From: Puffinus mauretanicus
Lineage: Eukaryota > Chordata > Aves > Procellariiformes > Procellariidae
Length of the DNA stretch: 64,000 nucleotides
Assembly (NCBI GenBank): GCA_023333565.1
Contig: JAJKFH010002906.1
Coordinates: 4,046,501 to 4,110,500, forward strand
Direction of reading: 5' to 3'
Made by a program: the position numbers and the translations under genes. Below are positions 32,961 through 46,747 of the stretch, one piece after another. Every line of letters begins with the position of its first letter. The stretch's first letter is position 1. Under the pieces are notes generated by a model. The model saw nothing but the letters and a program-made list of their open reading frames with translations. It did no database searches and was not told the DNA's origin.

Positions 32961-33689
32961 AAATGGATCTTTGGAAGTTGTGTGATCCAACTCCCCACTC
33001 AAAATAGTGCCAATCTCAAAGTGAAATCCAACTTTGAAACCGTGAGGCTGCTCAGGGCTTTGCAAGCCAAATTCTGTGTCTCTTTAAGGATGGAGATTCC
33101 ACAGCCTCTCTGGGCAACCTGTTCCAGTGTTTCATCGCTCTCATCATAGCAATTGGCTTTGTCCTACTACTTAATTGGAATTTTAACTGCAGTTTGTGCC
33201 CATTGCCCCTAGCATTGGAGGCTATGCACCTCCAAGAGGAATCTGGCTCCATTTTCTCTATAAACACCCACTAAATAGTTGAAAAAAAGCAATTACATCC
33301 TCCTTTGCTTGCTGTTCTTCAGGCTAGATGAACCCATCTCTCTACAACTGTGTTTGTGTCATGTACTCCAGCCCCCTGATCATCTTGATGGCCCTCTGCC
33401 GTACTCATTTCAATGAATCGCTGTCTTGTACTGGGAAGCACAAAATTGGACATAGTACTTGAGACGTAGTCTTACAAGTGCTTCACTGATTAGACAACAG
33501 TAGTCACGTCCCTCTTCCTGCTGGCTGTGGTCTTGCTAATTCAGTCCAGTACATTCTTAGGCTTCACTGCAACACATACAAACTGATTGCATACAAACCA
33601 AACACTGTTGTTGCTGTAATATAATTGTAATGTTGTTGTGTTGGGTTGTAAGTGAATTTCCAGAGAAAAACTGTAGTTAAATGTAGTTA

Positions 33690-34306
33690 GAATCATAGAA
33701 TCATAGAATCAGTAAGGTTGGAAAAGACCTTTAAGATCATCGAGTCCAACCATCAATCCAACACACCATGCCCACTACACCATGTCCCTAAGCGCCTCAT
33801 CTACACGTCTTTTAAATACTTCCAGGGATGGTGACTCCACCACTTCCCTGGGCAGCCTGTTCCAAGGCCTGACCACTTTTTCAGTAAAGAAATTTCTCCT
33901 AATGTCCAATCTAAACCTCCCTTGGCGCAACTTGAGGCCATTTCCTCTCGTCCTATCGCTAGTTACTTGGGAGAAGAGACCAACACCCACCTCGCTACAA
34001 CCTCCTTTCAGGTAGTTGTAGAGCGCGATGAGGTCTCCCCTCAGCCTCCTCTTCTCCAGACTGAACAACCCCAGTTCCCTCAGCCGCTCCTCATAAGACT
34101 TGTGCTCCAGGCCCTTCACCAGTTTCGTTGCCCTCCTCTGGACACGCTCCAGCACCTCCATGTCCTTCTTGTAGTGAGGGGCCCAGAACTGAACACAGTA
34201 TTCGAGGTGCGGCCTCACTAGTGCCGCGTACAGGGGCACGATCACCTCCCTACTCCTGCTGGCCACACTATTCCTAATACAGGCCAGGATGCCATTGGCC
34301 TTCTTG
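33690..34306 (-). mobile_element. 5'-truncated young CR1, 3' end with open ORF2 tail
   Basis: The plus strand begins GAATCATAGAATCATAGAATC, three partial copies of the CR1 3' terminal 8-mer, and then follows the 3' part of the CR1 at 7962 almost base for base. The minus-strand frame 33775-34266 (163 codons) is uninterrupted and ends in [11 protein letters not shown], the normal C-terminus of CR1 ORF2. It lacks the premature stop found at 8194. Homology ends at about 34306, where AT-rich host sequence begins. This is classic 5' truncation from incomplete reverse transcription. Confidence 0.93.
33775..34266 (-). pseudogene. CR1 ORF2 C-terminal fragment (163 codons)
   Basis: The uninterrupted tail of a CR1 ORF2 contains motifs such as [13 protein letters not shown] and [17 protein letters not shown]. 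It covers only the region after the reverse transcriptase catalytic core, so it has no enzymatic function. The first in-frame Met is not a real start; the 5' part was never copied. Confidence 0.9.
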
Positions 34307-36749
34307 TTATTGTTTAATTAATAATCGTATCATGTAAATGATGTTATTTATTCTTAAGATAATATCTTAATGAAACTCTATAAGCTGAAGAATCCCTCCT
34401 ATGAGCTGTAGAGCAAAATATCATGTGGGCAGACGCACAGCAAATGTAACTGCAGTAGAAGCAACACCACTTTGCACTTCTGCAGTTAGTTTTATCCAAC
34501 ACTAATGAAGCTTTGTAGAACTCCTACAGAGCAGGTAATTATTACATCCATTATGCAGAGGGGAGGAATTGAAGCATAAATAAGCAACATAACTAATTTT
34601 AAAGTCTGCAGTGATGGCCTAAATGACCTCTTACTGAGTGGGAGTTTTAGGAATGATTTAATTAGAGAACTAGGTCAAGGCCAAGTGCTTTTGAAAATCT
34701 CATGCTACCTTTTCTAACTCAAGGTCAAGCAGAGAACAGAAGTCAAGAGAAGGCCCTCCTTCTAATCCTTTAATTTACTTTTAGTGCATATCATACTCTT
34801 AAACAGTGAATCAAATTCCTCCTCCCCAGGTGCCAGCCTTCTCATCAGGAGCAACACAGAGTGAAAAAGGGGGAAATTGGTTAGTTCCACAGTTCTGGGG
34901 AGAAAAAATAGCTAGCTGGATAGATAGATATAATAGTAGATAGATTCAGTATGTCGGTGTCCAGGACACTCTTCATCCATTTCAAAAATAGTATTTTCCA
35001 TGAACCCCATTTTTATCAGGGCACCCTGTCAAGCTACTCTTTTAACAACATATTTTCATAGCATCATTAGACGATCTGCTTACTTTCAAATCCTGAAAGG
35101 TCTTTTAGAAGAGGTAGGGTTTTTTTCTTTTTATTTAACAGTATGAAAATTTTTGTCAAAAGTGAAATAAAAGATCTCAGAAATATTCCTGGGTGAACAG
35201 GGAAATTTTGTTTAACTGTTTTCTTGGACAACATTTCAAGAATAATCTTGAAGACCTTAAAATTAGGGGTGCTAATTATGTCACAATAAAAAATAACACT
35301 CTTGAAAATGTTGACTTTATAAATCAGGACAATCAGGAAATATCTTTACAACTGGTAAGTGCCACAAGATGGCACTGTTTTATGCCACCTGATTTATTCT
35401 ATGTGGTGTCCTAAAACAATAAATAGGTTAATAGAGATTATAAAAAGAGTAAAGGATGCATATACAGCCTTACAAAAAAAAAAGGATTGTAATAAATGAA
35501 CAAGAAATATAAAAATGTAGCTAAATAGTAGATTCAGTAGAAATAGGGTGGAACTCATTCAGCAATGACACATCTGCCCCAACGCTACCAGGAGGCAGAC
35601 AGGGACTGGAAGTAAATACAGCTGGTCTGGTTCAGATTAAGCAAGAATGCATCAACATGATTACCTAGAATTTAAATTTTCATTGGAAGTCTTCAGGTAC
35701 AGGAAATAATACTTAACTGTCCCCACAGCATTTCTCATCTTTTTCTTTTCTTTGAAAGATAAAATTTATCTACACTGATTGTTATGGTCAGAAAAAAAGG
35801 TATTTTACAAGAGAAAGGAGTTCTAGAGCATGGCCACTTGTGCACAATGCGTGTATTAACGCCCTAAAAGTAATTTTACCCAAGCTTCCCAGAACAACAG
35901 CATGACACAAAGTAGTGAGTTTTGATCCTGGGGAACAGGAATTTGTTTCATGTTGGGAGAAAGGAGGATCAAAAGAGCTTCTCAGGCACACCCAATATAC
36001 TCAGTTTGGTATTGCTGGTTGAAACTTAGGACGGTTGATGCTTATTCAGACCTAAAAAGTTGTGGCTCTTCTATTAGTTGGTTGCTCCATAAAGCTCAGC
36101 TAGCTTTCTTCTCAACATTCCTGCATGAATTTAAAGATCAATTTTACCCAGGAGGGCATGTCCTACACCTTCTCTGCATTCCTCAAGGAAGAGGTTGTTC
36201 CCAAAGGCACATGGAGGAAGGCTTTCATTCCCACTGGCTTCAGTGGGAAAATGTAGGCCATTAAATCTCTGTCTGATTGACAGTCTGAAGTTCAACATAC
36301 AAGCCCTGTTGGGGAGTATGTCACACAATTAATACACAGCCTGTCTTTATATCAATACAGGTGAAGGGAAACTCTCTTACTTGTGGGAAAATTTCTAACT
36401 ACAGTATTTTTTTAGGCATATCTTTGAAAGACAAGCCAAAGACATTTGTCTTTGAGTTTTGAGTTGCCACTCATCACACGTAGATCTGTGTCTTCACATA
36501 AAGCCAAAGATAATAGGAAAGCCCCTGATGAATTTCAAGGAATCTCTGAAACTCATCCCTTTTTGGATTATTTAAATATTACCATTATTTTTTTCTATTT
36601 CTGTATTTGGAACATGCAAGAAAAGAAAAAGTTTAGATACAAAATAACATTGCATGTACAGCAACAAAGAAACATCAAACTTGATAAGCATTGCAAAAAG
36701 CCTTTCTAAAACGTATTAATTTGTTCATTTTCCATCCTCTTCTTAGGAG
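34307..36749. other. AT-rich non-coding DNA
   Basis: No gene recognised. A degenerate GATA run lies at 34917-34945. Short frames (up to 104 codons, 35950-36264) carry no known motif. Confidence 0.45.
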
Positions 36750-37050
36750 AATCATAGAATAATTTAGGATGGAAAGGACCCTTAAGATCATCGAGTCCAA
36801 CTGTTAACCTAACACTGTCAAGTCCACCACTAAACCATGTCCCTAAACACCACATCTACATGTCTTTTAAATACCTCCAGGGATGGTGACTTAACCACTT
36901 CCCCAGGCAACCTGTTCCAATGCTTGATGACCCCTTCAGTGAAGAAATTCTTTCTATTATCCAATCTAAACCTCCCCTGGTGCAACTTGAGGCCATTTCC
37001 CCTCGTCCTATTACTTGTTACTTGGGAAAAGAGATTGACACCCACACCAC
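36750..37050 (-). mobile_element. 5'-truncated CR1 fragment
   Basis: The plus strand opens AATCATAGAATAATTTAGG, a CR1 3' end, and continues with ATCATCGAGTCCAACTG. The minus frame ending near 36830 reads [21 protein letters not shown], the CR1 ORF2 C-terminus. It is more diverged from the 8 kb copy than the 33.7 kb copy is, indicating a different subfamily or greater age. The 5' boundary is uncertain by about 20 bases. Confidence 0.88.
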
Positions 37051-40000
37051 CACCCACCATGGTGAAGTGCACTGGGATAGTGAGTCTTAAAAAACTATGA
37101 CTCCATTGATCAAAGGTCCATTCATCCCTACCATAGGAAAAAAAGCTTTGCAGACATTATTTTAGCAGCCTTCATGGAAGAGGAAAGCAGAAAAAAAGGA
37201 GAGGAGGATGAGGGATTTGGGGTATTTTAATCTATTCAAGTCAGGAAATGAGTAAAAAAGGTGAATCTTGGCAAAGGGTTTCTCAGCTCGGATCTTTGTG
37301 TGTTTGCTGGAAAGGGAGGAAAGACAGGAGGGGGGGAAAACAGGCTTAGTGTTTGGAAGATAGGCTCAGGACCCTGAAATATGTGTTTGTAGTGAGTTCC
37401 TATTCTGCAGATAGTCCAGTCTTGTCATGTTTCTAAGCAACAAGATCTATAATATGCACTTGCACTAACACAGTGTAAATTGCCTCAAATGTGAATAAAT
37501 TTCAAGCCAGATCCAAATCTTTATTTACTGATGGCTTTATTATCACAGTAAGTAGGGGAATAAATATTGCCATGGGTTTAAGACCCTCATAAAGCTTATT
37601 ATTTTTCAGTATTCATGTGAGAATAATACCTAGGATTTATTCATATTCAGACTAATGCTCAAAATTACTGTGTGGGCAAGGTCTTCACCTGTAATATTCA
37701 TCTCTTGATATTTTTCAGAGGTCAGTGATGGCAGAATGTAGAAATCTCTGGATTATGGGACACTCAGTTGTGTTATACTTTTATGTAAAATATGCTTGTG
37801 ATCTGTATGACACTCGAGCATAACTATATCTAGAAATAATTTGTATTCCAGGTGTTATAAAACATGGCACAAATTAGATTTAAATCTTTCTGGTAATTCA
37901 TGACATTCATCATAAAATGTAACATGAGATGATATCTTAAAATGGGAAATTAATGTTTTGGATATTAGAAACAAAAGAGTGTATTTATGGGACTTGAAAA
38001 TCGGACTTTTTTTGCATTTTTATACTCTGCTTTAAGGTCACTAAAAGCGTTTCAACAGAAACAACATGCTACAACACAAACAATAGAGGACAGTAACGGG
38101 CCAAATGCCATTAAAAAGGTGTGAATTTGGCCATCATCATAAAGTTGATGCTATTGAAGAAAGAATATTGGTCATGGGAGATTCATTTATTCATTAAGCG
38201 TGCCAAAGTAGATGTATAGCAACAACATGCTGACCTGGTAACATTTGAGGCCAACGTGTAATTGATACAAGTTGATATATGATCTTATATACAGAACAAT
38301 ACAAATTAGTTATGTTGGACAGGAACCTGGAGAAGGTTCAGTGCATTTACCTTACTTGATAGCCTCTTTCATTGACAGTCTTCTCTGAACCAGATAGTCT
38401 TGTTAAATAATTCTAAAAATAAATTTTACTTTAGATGATTGCTTAGACTTTATACAATATTATTTCTCCTTTACAGTTACTGAGCAGCACAACATAGGAA
38501 TGGGATTCAAATCCAGATTTGGACATCCTCAGCTCAATTCAGTCATTGCAAAAATTGCCACCTGCTGCTATTTAAGAAATGACATAGGACTTGTGGAAGA
38601 CTTGTGGTTTTGTAGTGGTTGTTTGGGACAAGATACGATGCTCTGGAGCATCTCGTACACCGTTACCTACCTATATGCAGGGGCCAAATCAAGCTTTATG
38701 TTTTGTTGACTATAACAAGATCTTTAGACACCAAGCACGCATACAGACTCCGACAGGTAGGTGTCTCCATCCGGAGCTGAATCCCACCCTAGATATCTTT
38801 TTACAAGGACAGTAAAGAGCTGATGTGGTTGCCCACACATTGGCATCTAGGATTGTTTGATACGTCTTAGTGTTTGACCTGGTCCCTATCTGCCACTCCA
38901 AAATGGCCTGGATCACCTGTCGTATTTGACAAACCTCTTCAATTCTTTCAAATACCCAAGGCATCTCAAAAAACAGTGGATGCTTATGTGCGAGCAAATG
39001 AATGGAGGATATTTTGTGTTTATGAATCCCTTTACAACACAAAAATGGCTCGTCAAGCACCTGACACCTATAATTTTTCCTGGCACTGAGTAGCTTTAAG
39101 ATCCAATTTTTTTTTTCCCCTTCCTTTGTGGAATGTCTTACATAGTCTGGTCTCTGCTTTCAGATAGTTTAAATGCTATTCATCTATTTTAGACATCTTT
39201 ATCTGATCAGGTCTCCATAGACTAATTTTATAGTCAAGGAGACTACGACACATTTCTAGACTGCAATTAAACTCATCCTAAAGTATGTGGCTAAAATAGG
39301 TCAGATGAATCACATGTCCATTTCTCTTAATTGTCTGCAAAGTATGGCTAGTTCAGATGTAGACATCTAAAGTTAGGTCAGATGAATCATGTAATGTGGT
39401 ATCCCTCAAGGACAGAGTTGGAGGGAGGAGTTACATTCCTTCTGAAGTGACTTGTTACCACGGTGTCTGGGATTGTCAGAAGTCAGAAAGATTAATTCTA
39501 CTTACATATTTGTATAAAGTATGATTGTCATTTCACAGGTTCTTATTATTTCTAAGTCTCAACATATGAAGAGTTTCACACTGAGAAAAATAGGTATATC
39601 ATTATCAATACTTGACCGAGCATTTTTTGATCACCCAAGAATTTTAAATTGTTTTGGATTAAAAACAGGCAGATAATCATGCTTTCACAGAGTTAGTCTT
39701 GAACATATGACACAAAATTTATGTTGGCTTTATGTCTTTCTGCCATCTTTATGCTGAACATGGGAGAACGGCAAGCATTTGATGCAGCATAAAGTGGATC
39801 AGATAGACAATGACTTACTATGCATAAACCCTACCACTGCAAGGTCCATGCCTCACATAAATTAATCATTAAAAGAGACTTGAACTTACACAGCTGGTTT
39901 ATACTAGAATAATTATTATTGTCATGTGTTCATTATATTTTGATCTGGTGCTAGGAGTCCTAAACCTAAATTTCCTATATCCTCTAAACAAAGACTGAGA

Positions 40001-42110
40001 GTTCAATAAGGCCTTGCTGGGATTGATATTTTACTAAATGCTTGGTTCAGCATAGAAGAATCCCCTTCACTTTTGCCCCAATTCATCAAATCTTCAGTTG
40101 TGCAAATACAATTCCTTGTGAAATTGCATTGTAAGCAGATCAGTCAAATTATGGGAGCTAAGAATAACTGGCATAATCCAAAAGTCCAGCAAACAGGAGG
40201 AGAAGAAGGAGTAGAAAGCAGGAATGAGGAGGATGAGTAGGCTTCACTGTCAAACTGGCTTCAGTGTCAAGACAATGCCACGTTTCCTACTAGACAGCTA
40301 ATAACTGCATGTGGCCATGAGAAAAGCACATCATGTTTCTAAAACACAAGGGGCTGAACAACCATGTAATGACAGGAAAGTTGAAACACCTTCCTGATGG
40401 AATTGAGGACCAAGAAATCCATAAAGAAGGAAAAGACATGGAGGACTGAATCTGAATATCCTTCAAAGGCAGTTCTGAACTGTACCAGAGTTCAGATAAG
40501 TACCAGCTCTTGTGCAGCCTTAAGGTTTAATATTGAAGGAGGTAACATACATATCCTGAGTCAGAGGGCTGTGAAGCATCTATAAGTTAGTCAGATGAAG
40601 GATGAGAGAAATCTTTAGAATCTAAATCTTACATAAATACACGTGTTCCTATATTTACATTAAAACTGTGTTTTATAAGCCTTTATGTCAGTATTGTTTA
40701 TCTTTGTTCATATGCCTTCATAATGAGAAGACTACTCCCAGTTGGGTGACCCAGTTCCGTTCCCCATCCCCTAAGCCTGGAACTTGTAACAGTTGGACAT
40801 CATAGTAATGGATCAAAGTTTAACACCTTGCTCTTTCACATGAATTGAAAACAGGGAGACCCCAAAAATGAAGTTTCATAGAAAGGAAAGAAAGAGAGAT
40901 AGAGAAAATAACCTGCATTCTGCATAGTCAGGGAGGGCGTGATTCTTTATTACAAGTGGTTTTATGTGGCTTAGGACTTCTTTTTGGCTTTACTTTTAAA
41001 GCACATTAGTGATTACTGTAATGTCTTTTTTGTTGTACCTCCATGCATTCTGTATCATCTATAACAATTGTATCTCTGGGAAAGTTATGAATATTGCAAT
41101 TTTTTAACTGTCTTGAATTTTGCACCCTAGATTTTCCACAAAAAAAACAAGGGAACAAAGCTAAAAAAACACTGAACCAGTATTCAAATGAAAGACGGTC
41201 TCTATAAAAAAGATCATCTTGAAATAAACCAGTAGACCTCCCAGAAATGTTCTTTTACAAATATTGTCGCAGTTGGAATGAATACATCCTGCAGCCTAAG
41301 CCTGCTACCATAACTGGTCTGACTTTGTAACAAGGCATCCCAACAGGGGAAAAAAAAAAAAACAGTAGCCGCATTTTAAAGACGTGCGATGACTCTTAAG
41401 GTCTATACTTATTGACTATGACACAAACATCTAATGTTCCTAGTGTCGCTTCCTACAATCAGCACTTTAGTATGTGCAGTAATTATTTTTTTTTTTTTAA
41501 AGAAGATCCTATTTCACTAGATCTTTTGTAAGGGCTTTTTAGAGCTGGTTACATAGCAGCTGCCAAGGCCCATATTTGCCAGTTCTTTGAACAGCTAAGC
41601 CTTCTTTCAAGTGACTTCTCTGGTCGCAGTTGGGACATCACCCCTACACTTTGTTACTTTTCCTTTAGCATGTTTATAAACAAAAGCTCACTGAAAGCAT
41701 CTACCTATAAAGAAGAAAAGCCATAGAAGGCTTGATCAAGAACCAACCTGTATGTTTACAAATGTCTACAAACATTTGACTTGTGATGGATCCCATGGCA
41801 CATCTGAATGTCTGTAGTGCCACATATGGATCTCTGAGGCAAAAAGCGATGAAATGCCCCAACAGACGTTGCTGGACTGCCAGAAACGCCAGCCTCTGAT
41901 GAAGATTCAGAACAGACCTGTACTAAAAAGGGTCACTGGATTTTTAAATAACTGTTAAGAAGAATAATTACTATTTTCTGACATAACCAGTGAGAAGACA
42001 GAATTTAGGAGCTTTGCTTTTCTTAGAAAACTTTCTGCTCAAGCCTAGTATATCCTAGTTTCCGTTAAAATTAAAATTTCTTACAGGGGTAGAGTTGCAA
42101 AATAATTAAA
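37051..42110. other. AT-rich non-coding DNA
   Basis: No gene recognised. The segment 38500-39100 is open on both strands for 70-116 codons and includes phrases such as GGTAGGTGTCTCCATCC that faintly recall the unclassified repeat at 23.5 and 53 kb, but too weakly to call. Other frames are short. Confidence 0.4.
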
Positions 42111-42475
42111 ACATCATGGTAGGGGGGGTCTGGCCCTTGCGGGGCCGTGGCTGACCCTGGTCCCCCACCCCAGGCTCTGGCACTGGGGGGCTGTGCTGGG
42201 GGAGTGAGGGCACCTGTGGCTCTCCACACCCCTGCCCAGCCCCTGCTCCTGCTGCTCCCTGAGCGTCATTTGAAGCGCAGAAATTCCCAGCCCTTCCCAA
42301 GGCGTCTTCTGCAGATAATGAATGGGACAAGCTCAACAGTCCACATCCTTTGCACGGGACCTCCAAGGGCAGCTTCGATCACAAGGAGCAGCCAGGCTGG
42401 CAGGCAGAGCTCTGCTCTTGGGCCTTGCCCTTGGCGGGCATCAGGAAGGTGTTGACAGTTTGTGCCCCTCACATG
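42111..42475. other. Isolated GC-rich segment of unknown origin
   Basis: About 360 bp with sharp transitions to AT-rich flanks. The first half is rich in GGGG and CCTG motifs; the second half is less extreme. A 102-codon plus frame and 86- and 68-codon minus frames overlap it, none recognisable. No splice-site pair, poly(A) tail or target duplication is clear. It could be an inserted retrocopy fragment, an old repeat or a regulatory CpG-poor GC patch. Confidence 0.35.
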
Positions 42476-45400
42476 ATTGAAGCAGAGTAACTATTTCTGC
42501 TTCCTAGAATGGGCTTAATTTGTGAAATAACGGTGTAGATGCTTGCTCTAAAATGGCAGCAATTTTAAGCAAAGGCTCAAATCAAAGTCGTTTGATGAAA
42601 TGTTGAGGTATCTGTGAAATAAAGTGGGAATTTTCAGAACTGCTTTCCAGATTAAGCCATCAAATTTCAGCCTCAGTCCCAATTACCACAACTTGCATTT
42701 ATGACTACAGGCATCCCCTATATGTTTTGAGATGACAGCTGCTATAGAAAGGTGAATTTCTATTATCATGTTACATTTTTGTCAAATACATTGTAAGATT
42801 TCTTCCTTCTCTTTCCTTCATAACACGTATCATTGCTATAGCTATGCCAATATTCCTGGCCCATTACTGCTGTTCTTAGCAACTTATCCAGGCCACCACA
42901 GCCATTATGCCTTACTGAAGTGCAGATAGTGCAGCACAGCCCTAACGCGTCCAGCTGTGAATGGGAAAACAGGGAGAAAGAGTCACATTTTTTCCTTACT
43001 GTATGCAGGTAGTCTCTCTGTAATTAAAGCTATCAGAGATTTTTTTCATCAGATTCTCCCTCGGCTCCCTGAAGTTCCACTCCCAAACTTCATTAAAACT
43101 CAATCTGTGCAATGTTTTTGTGTGCAAGGTATAAAAAGTCTCCCTTGAGAACAATTGTTTGTGAAGCGATGGGGTTTTGTTGCTCTGTAAAATAGTCCTA
43201 ATATTTCGGTATATACATAAACACAGGTTACTTTACACATGCAAGTAATTCACAAGCAGTTCCTTTAATTTTGTTTGAGCTATATCAGCTTATGCTAACA
43301 TAAACTGGCCCTCAACGGCTATAGCACTATGTGGGTACAGTATTATAAACCTTGTAAGACTTCAAAGATGAATTCTCGTTACTACAGTTTTCTAGGTTCT
43401 ATTATATACAGAAGAAAAGGCTTCAACCTGAAGGAAAGGAAATCAGAATGCTCAGGTTTATTTAAGAAAATCTAATCAATATCACTGTTCATTTTCAGCT
43501 CTTACTTTACAACTTCATGCTTCATGTTTTCTATATAAATCTCTTCTTGGTATGTTTGTGACTTTTCTAAAAGTTCAGTGCCAGCTAACTTTGCCTTCTA
43601 TCATTTTTTTCAATGACAAGAACGTGTGCACATGTGTTTCCTGCTCAAGGTGAGGTTCATATTTACAGGATATGGAAAGTTAGCATGACAAAAGTAATGA
43701 CTGTGTAGAAGGAAATTCACTTTCGTTAACAGGCATCCTATTTACTCTACTGTCACCTCGCATGATATGCCACATACCATTTCAGACACCAAAGTACTTT
43801 TGGTGAAAACTTCCTGCACAGAAAATGGAAACTTTGACAAAAAACAACAGTAACAAAAAAGATATGGCTGAGTTTACCCTGGAAAAAATATATCAGTTAG
43901 TTAGATCCTTTCCTCAGATACACCCATCCAGCTCCCATTGAGTCCACTGGTCACATATGAAATTGATCCCAGAAGATGATATTGAATTATTTGGCTTAAT
44001 AAAAAATCGTTGGGAAAAAACCTTTTATTTTTTCACCCACTGCATCCCACTCACTGAGAGGCCTGGCTATCTTCAAAACTGTTTTCCAAAACCTTTTAAT
44101 TATGGGTGAAGCTTAATTCTTCTGGCAGTGGCTAAGGAAGGATTCCCAGTCAGCAGAAAAACATCCAGGGAGATAGGACAATGATCCTCAGCAGCTATTT
44201 ATAGGATTACTGTGGGATGAAGAAGGAAAAGAGTAAGTTTGTATTCATAAAACCTCAAAAAATGGACCCAGAGACCCAGTCACCAAGTTAGAAATACCAC
44301 ATTCAAGCCAGCGGCTGGATTCGCAATGACGGGGGAACTGCAGGGCTGACTGACACTCTGTCTGCAGGCGGGCACCACAAGAATGAGTCATTTAAAGGAA
44401 ATCATTTTCCATGCACTTAACACTACTACAAGCCCTCTGCACTTAAAAACTGGGCTCCGCGTGATTGCAACTCAAAGCAATGAAATTAGTATAAAACCAG
44501 GAGAAATTCCTGTGAATTGGTGCAAAGATTTTTTTTTAAGTTTTTTTTTAGCGTTTCTGTAACAATAATGGGGAAAAAACCTGTGTGAGTGTTGCCAGAA
44601 ATGGCATGCTTTGCATTTTTGTTTTAAAAATGAAATATTTTGGATGCTGATTTCACTCAAGATTATAATCACCTGCAACAGTTCTTTTGCAAAGGCTATA
44701 ACACTAAAATTTAAAAGGATGGAATCTACCCACATGAGAAATTATATTCTGTGAAGCAAGATTTGACCATAAGTCAGCTCATATGAATGGCTGAATTGAG
44801 AGTCATGGAATAATATTCTTCTCTGCTCTGTGATGCATGAATTTAATTTTGCACAGTGATATGGATCACTGAAAATGATCATTTCCAGGGTTATGGAAGA
44901 GCTTGCTGCTGATTAGAAATCATAGAGTACAACTGAATTTAGGTACAAAAAGGCTGAAAATCAGTTTAAAGATCTGAAGTTTTAGCTTTTGAGAAAAAAT
45001 GTGTGAATGGTTTGCTAGTTACTAAAATACAGTGAGTGTTACAACAGCAAGAGCATGTAGACGTTACTTGTGTAATAAAAATATGGGTGGTAACAAATTA
45101 CATTGCTGTGAAGAGCAGATGAGGAGAGACGCCTACTGAAACCTGATGCTGCCTTTGAACTTTAAAATTTTGATTTAATAAGCTCTGCACTGGTACTGCT
45201 TAGCAAAGAGCTGTCACGAAGGGCAGATTTGTTTCACAGCAGAGTCGCTTTATTAAAAATCCTCAGCATTTCCATAAAGTCCTGATTCAGAAACAGAAGG
45301 AGGAGTTACACTGAACTTGACTGCTGACCTGACAGTGAGAATGGAGCTATTGTACCCAGCACTGAATATGCATATCTGTGCTTCTTCTCGCTGAGCTTCA

Positions 45401-46747
45401 CACGGCAGTTACCCTCGGAGAGAGAGGAACCCTTTACAGATCTGAAAGTTGCTGACTGCCAGACACTGAAACCCTGAACCAGACCCTAAAGTCAGAAGGT
45501 TTCATGGCCGTTAAGAGGTTAAAATGCAACTTTTAACCTTCTCCCTTTTTTCTCGATTTGCTGTAGGGTAAGCAATGGACTGCAAGCCATGTGCAGCAGC
45601 ATGGCCCATGTCGTCATCTTTGTGCCATTCAGCAAACTGCAAGCAAGATGTGCTCAATTAATAGTGAAGATTGTCAGGGAAGCAGAGCTGGAAACGCTTA
45701 TTTGGTACTGCATGAATTGAACCTGCTTGTTTGAATAAAACGCTAATTACCTCACTGACTTTTGCATCAAGCCTCCTCTTCATATTGTGCTTTACTTGGT
45801 GGGAAGGAGTCAGTACGGTTCATTACAAAAGGTGATACAAACTAATGGTTGGGAAGGAAAAGCTCTAACGGCACATTGTGTGTTGTTCATTGCATGGCTT
45901 TCCCTATTACTGCTGAACTTTCAGGATAAAGAAAATATCATCTGTAATCATTGGTCGCACAAATAAAACACACGGAAAGGAAATTCATTCCCTCATCTTG
46001 AACCTCAGCAAAAGGCAGAGCTCCTTTCTGCTCTCCATGCAGTACTAGGAAGCACCCACTTAAGTTACACATTTTTTTCAGATTTTAACTGAATTTCAAA
46101 CTCTGTGATGAAGACAGATGTGCTTATGATTTGATCTAGTAATGATGGCAAGAAAAGGTACCTTTTTTGTTTTCTCCCCTGCCATCTTTGAGACATAGAG
46201 GCTGTCTTATCCAGGAAATTTTTTAGTGCTTTTTCAATCTTCATCCATGGTTTTCTTCTGTCTTCGTCCTGACGGAAGCTGTGGTACAGTTAGACATTTT
46301 CTTGTTAAGGCTGCACTGAGATACAGCTCTCAGTTCAGTCCTACAGTTCCTTTTAAAAATGATACCTGCAGCAGTAAGCCATCTCTCATAAGCAAAGAAA
46401 TGTAGAAAATGCACTGAAAGATTTAAAGCAGAAAATATGCTTCGCTCCTGTTACAAGATCTATAAGGAGCTGTCAGAAACCTTTTTATGAGTTTCATTTG
46501 TCTTATGCAAAATTAATTGTTCTACAATTCAATGCTCAATTTTGTTCCTTCTAACAACCGAATGAACATAATTTTTGTCATAGGAGAAATAGATTTCTGT
46601 TCCACCTATTGATGAGCTAGAAAAGACTGCTTGCATATCATGTTGTCAGAGAAATACTTTGTTTTGCACCACAGTGACAAAGCTGAAACAACTGTACAAG
46701 GTGGAACTGCAGGATGTCTGACTAGGACTGTTACAAGAAGCAATGCC
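42476..46747. other. AT-rich non-coding DNA
   Basis: No gene or repeat recognised. The stretch 45160-45780 is of mixed composition with several TAAT-core and Sox-like ATTGTG/ACAAAG words and few homopolymers, so it might hold a conserved element. That is speculative. Confidence 0.4.

Larger units (their letters stand above)
32394..33600 (-). mobile_element. Old CR1 fragment interrupted by a solo LTR
   Basis: The plus strand starts ATAGAATC...GATAATTTAGGTTGAAATG, which is a CR1 3' end in reverse. The same CR1 resumes at 32966 (GATCTTTGGAAGTTGTGTGATCCAA) and runs to about 33600, where text such as CTGCTGGCTGTGGTCTTGC still parallels CR1 ORF2. The remnant frame at 33052-33267 (minus) includes KHWNRLPREAVESPSL, a CR1 ORF2 C-terminal motif. 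It is more diverged than the CR1 copies at 8 and 34 kb, hence older. The LTR at 32433-32960 sits inside it. Its 5' truncation point is approximate. Confidence 0.82.
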
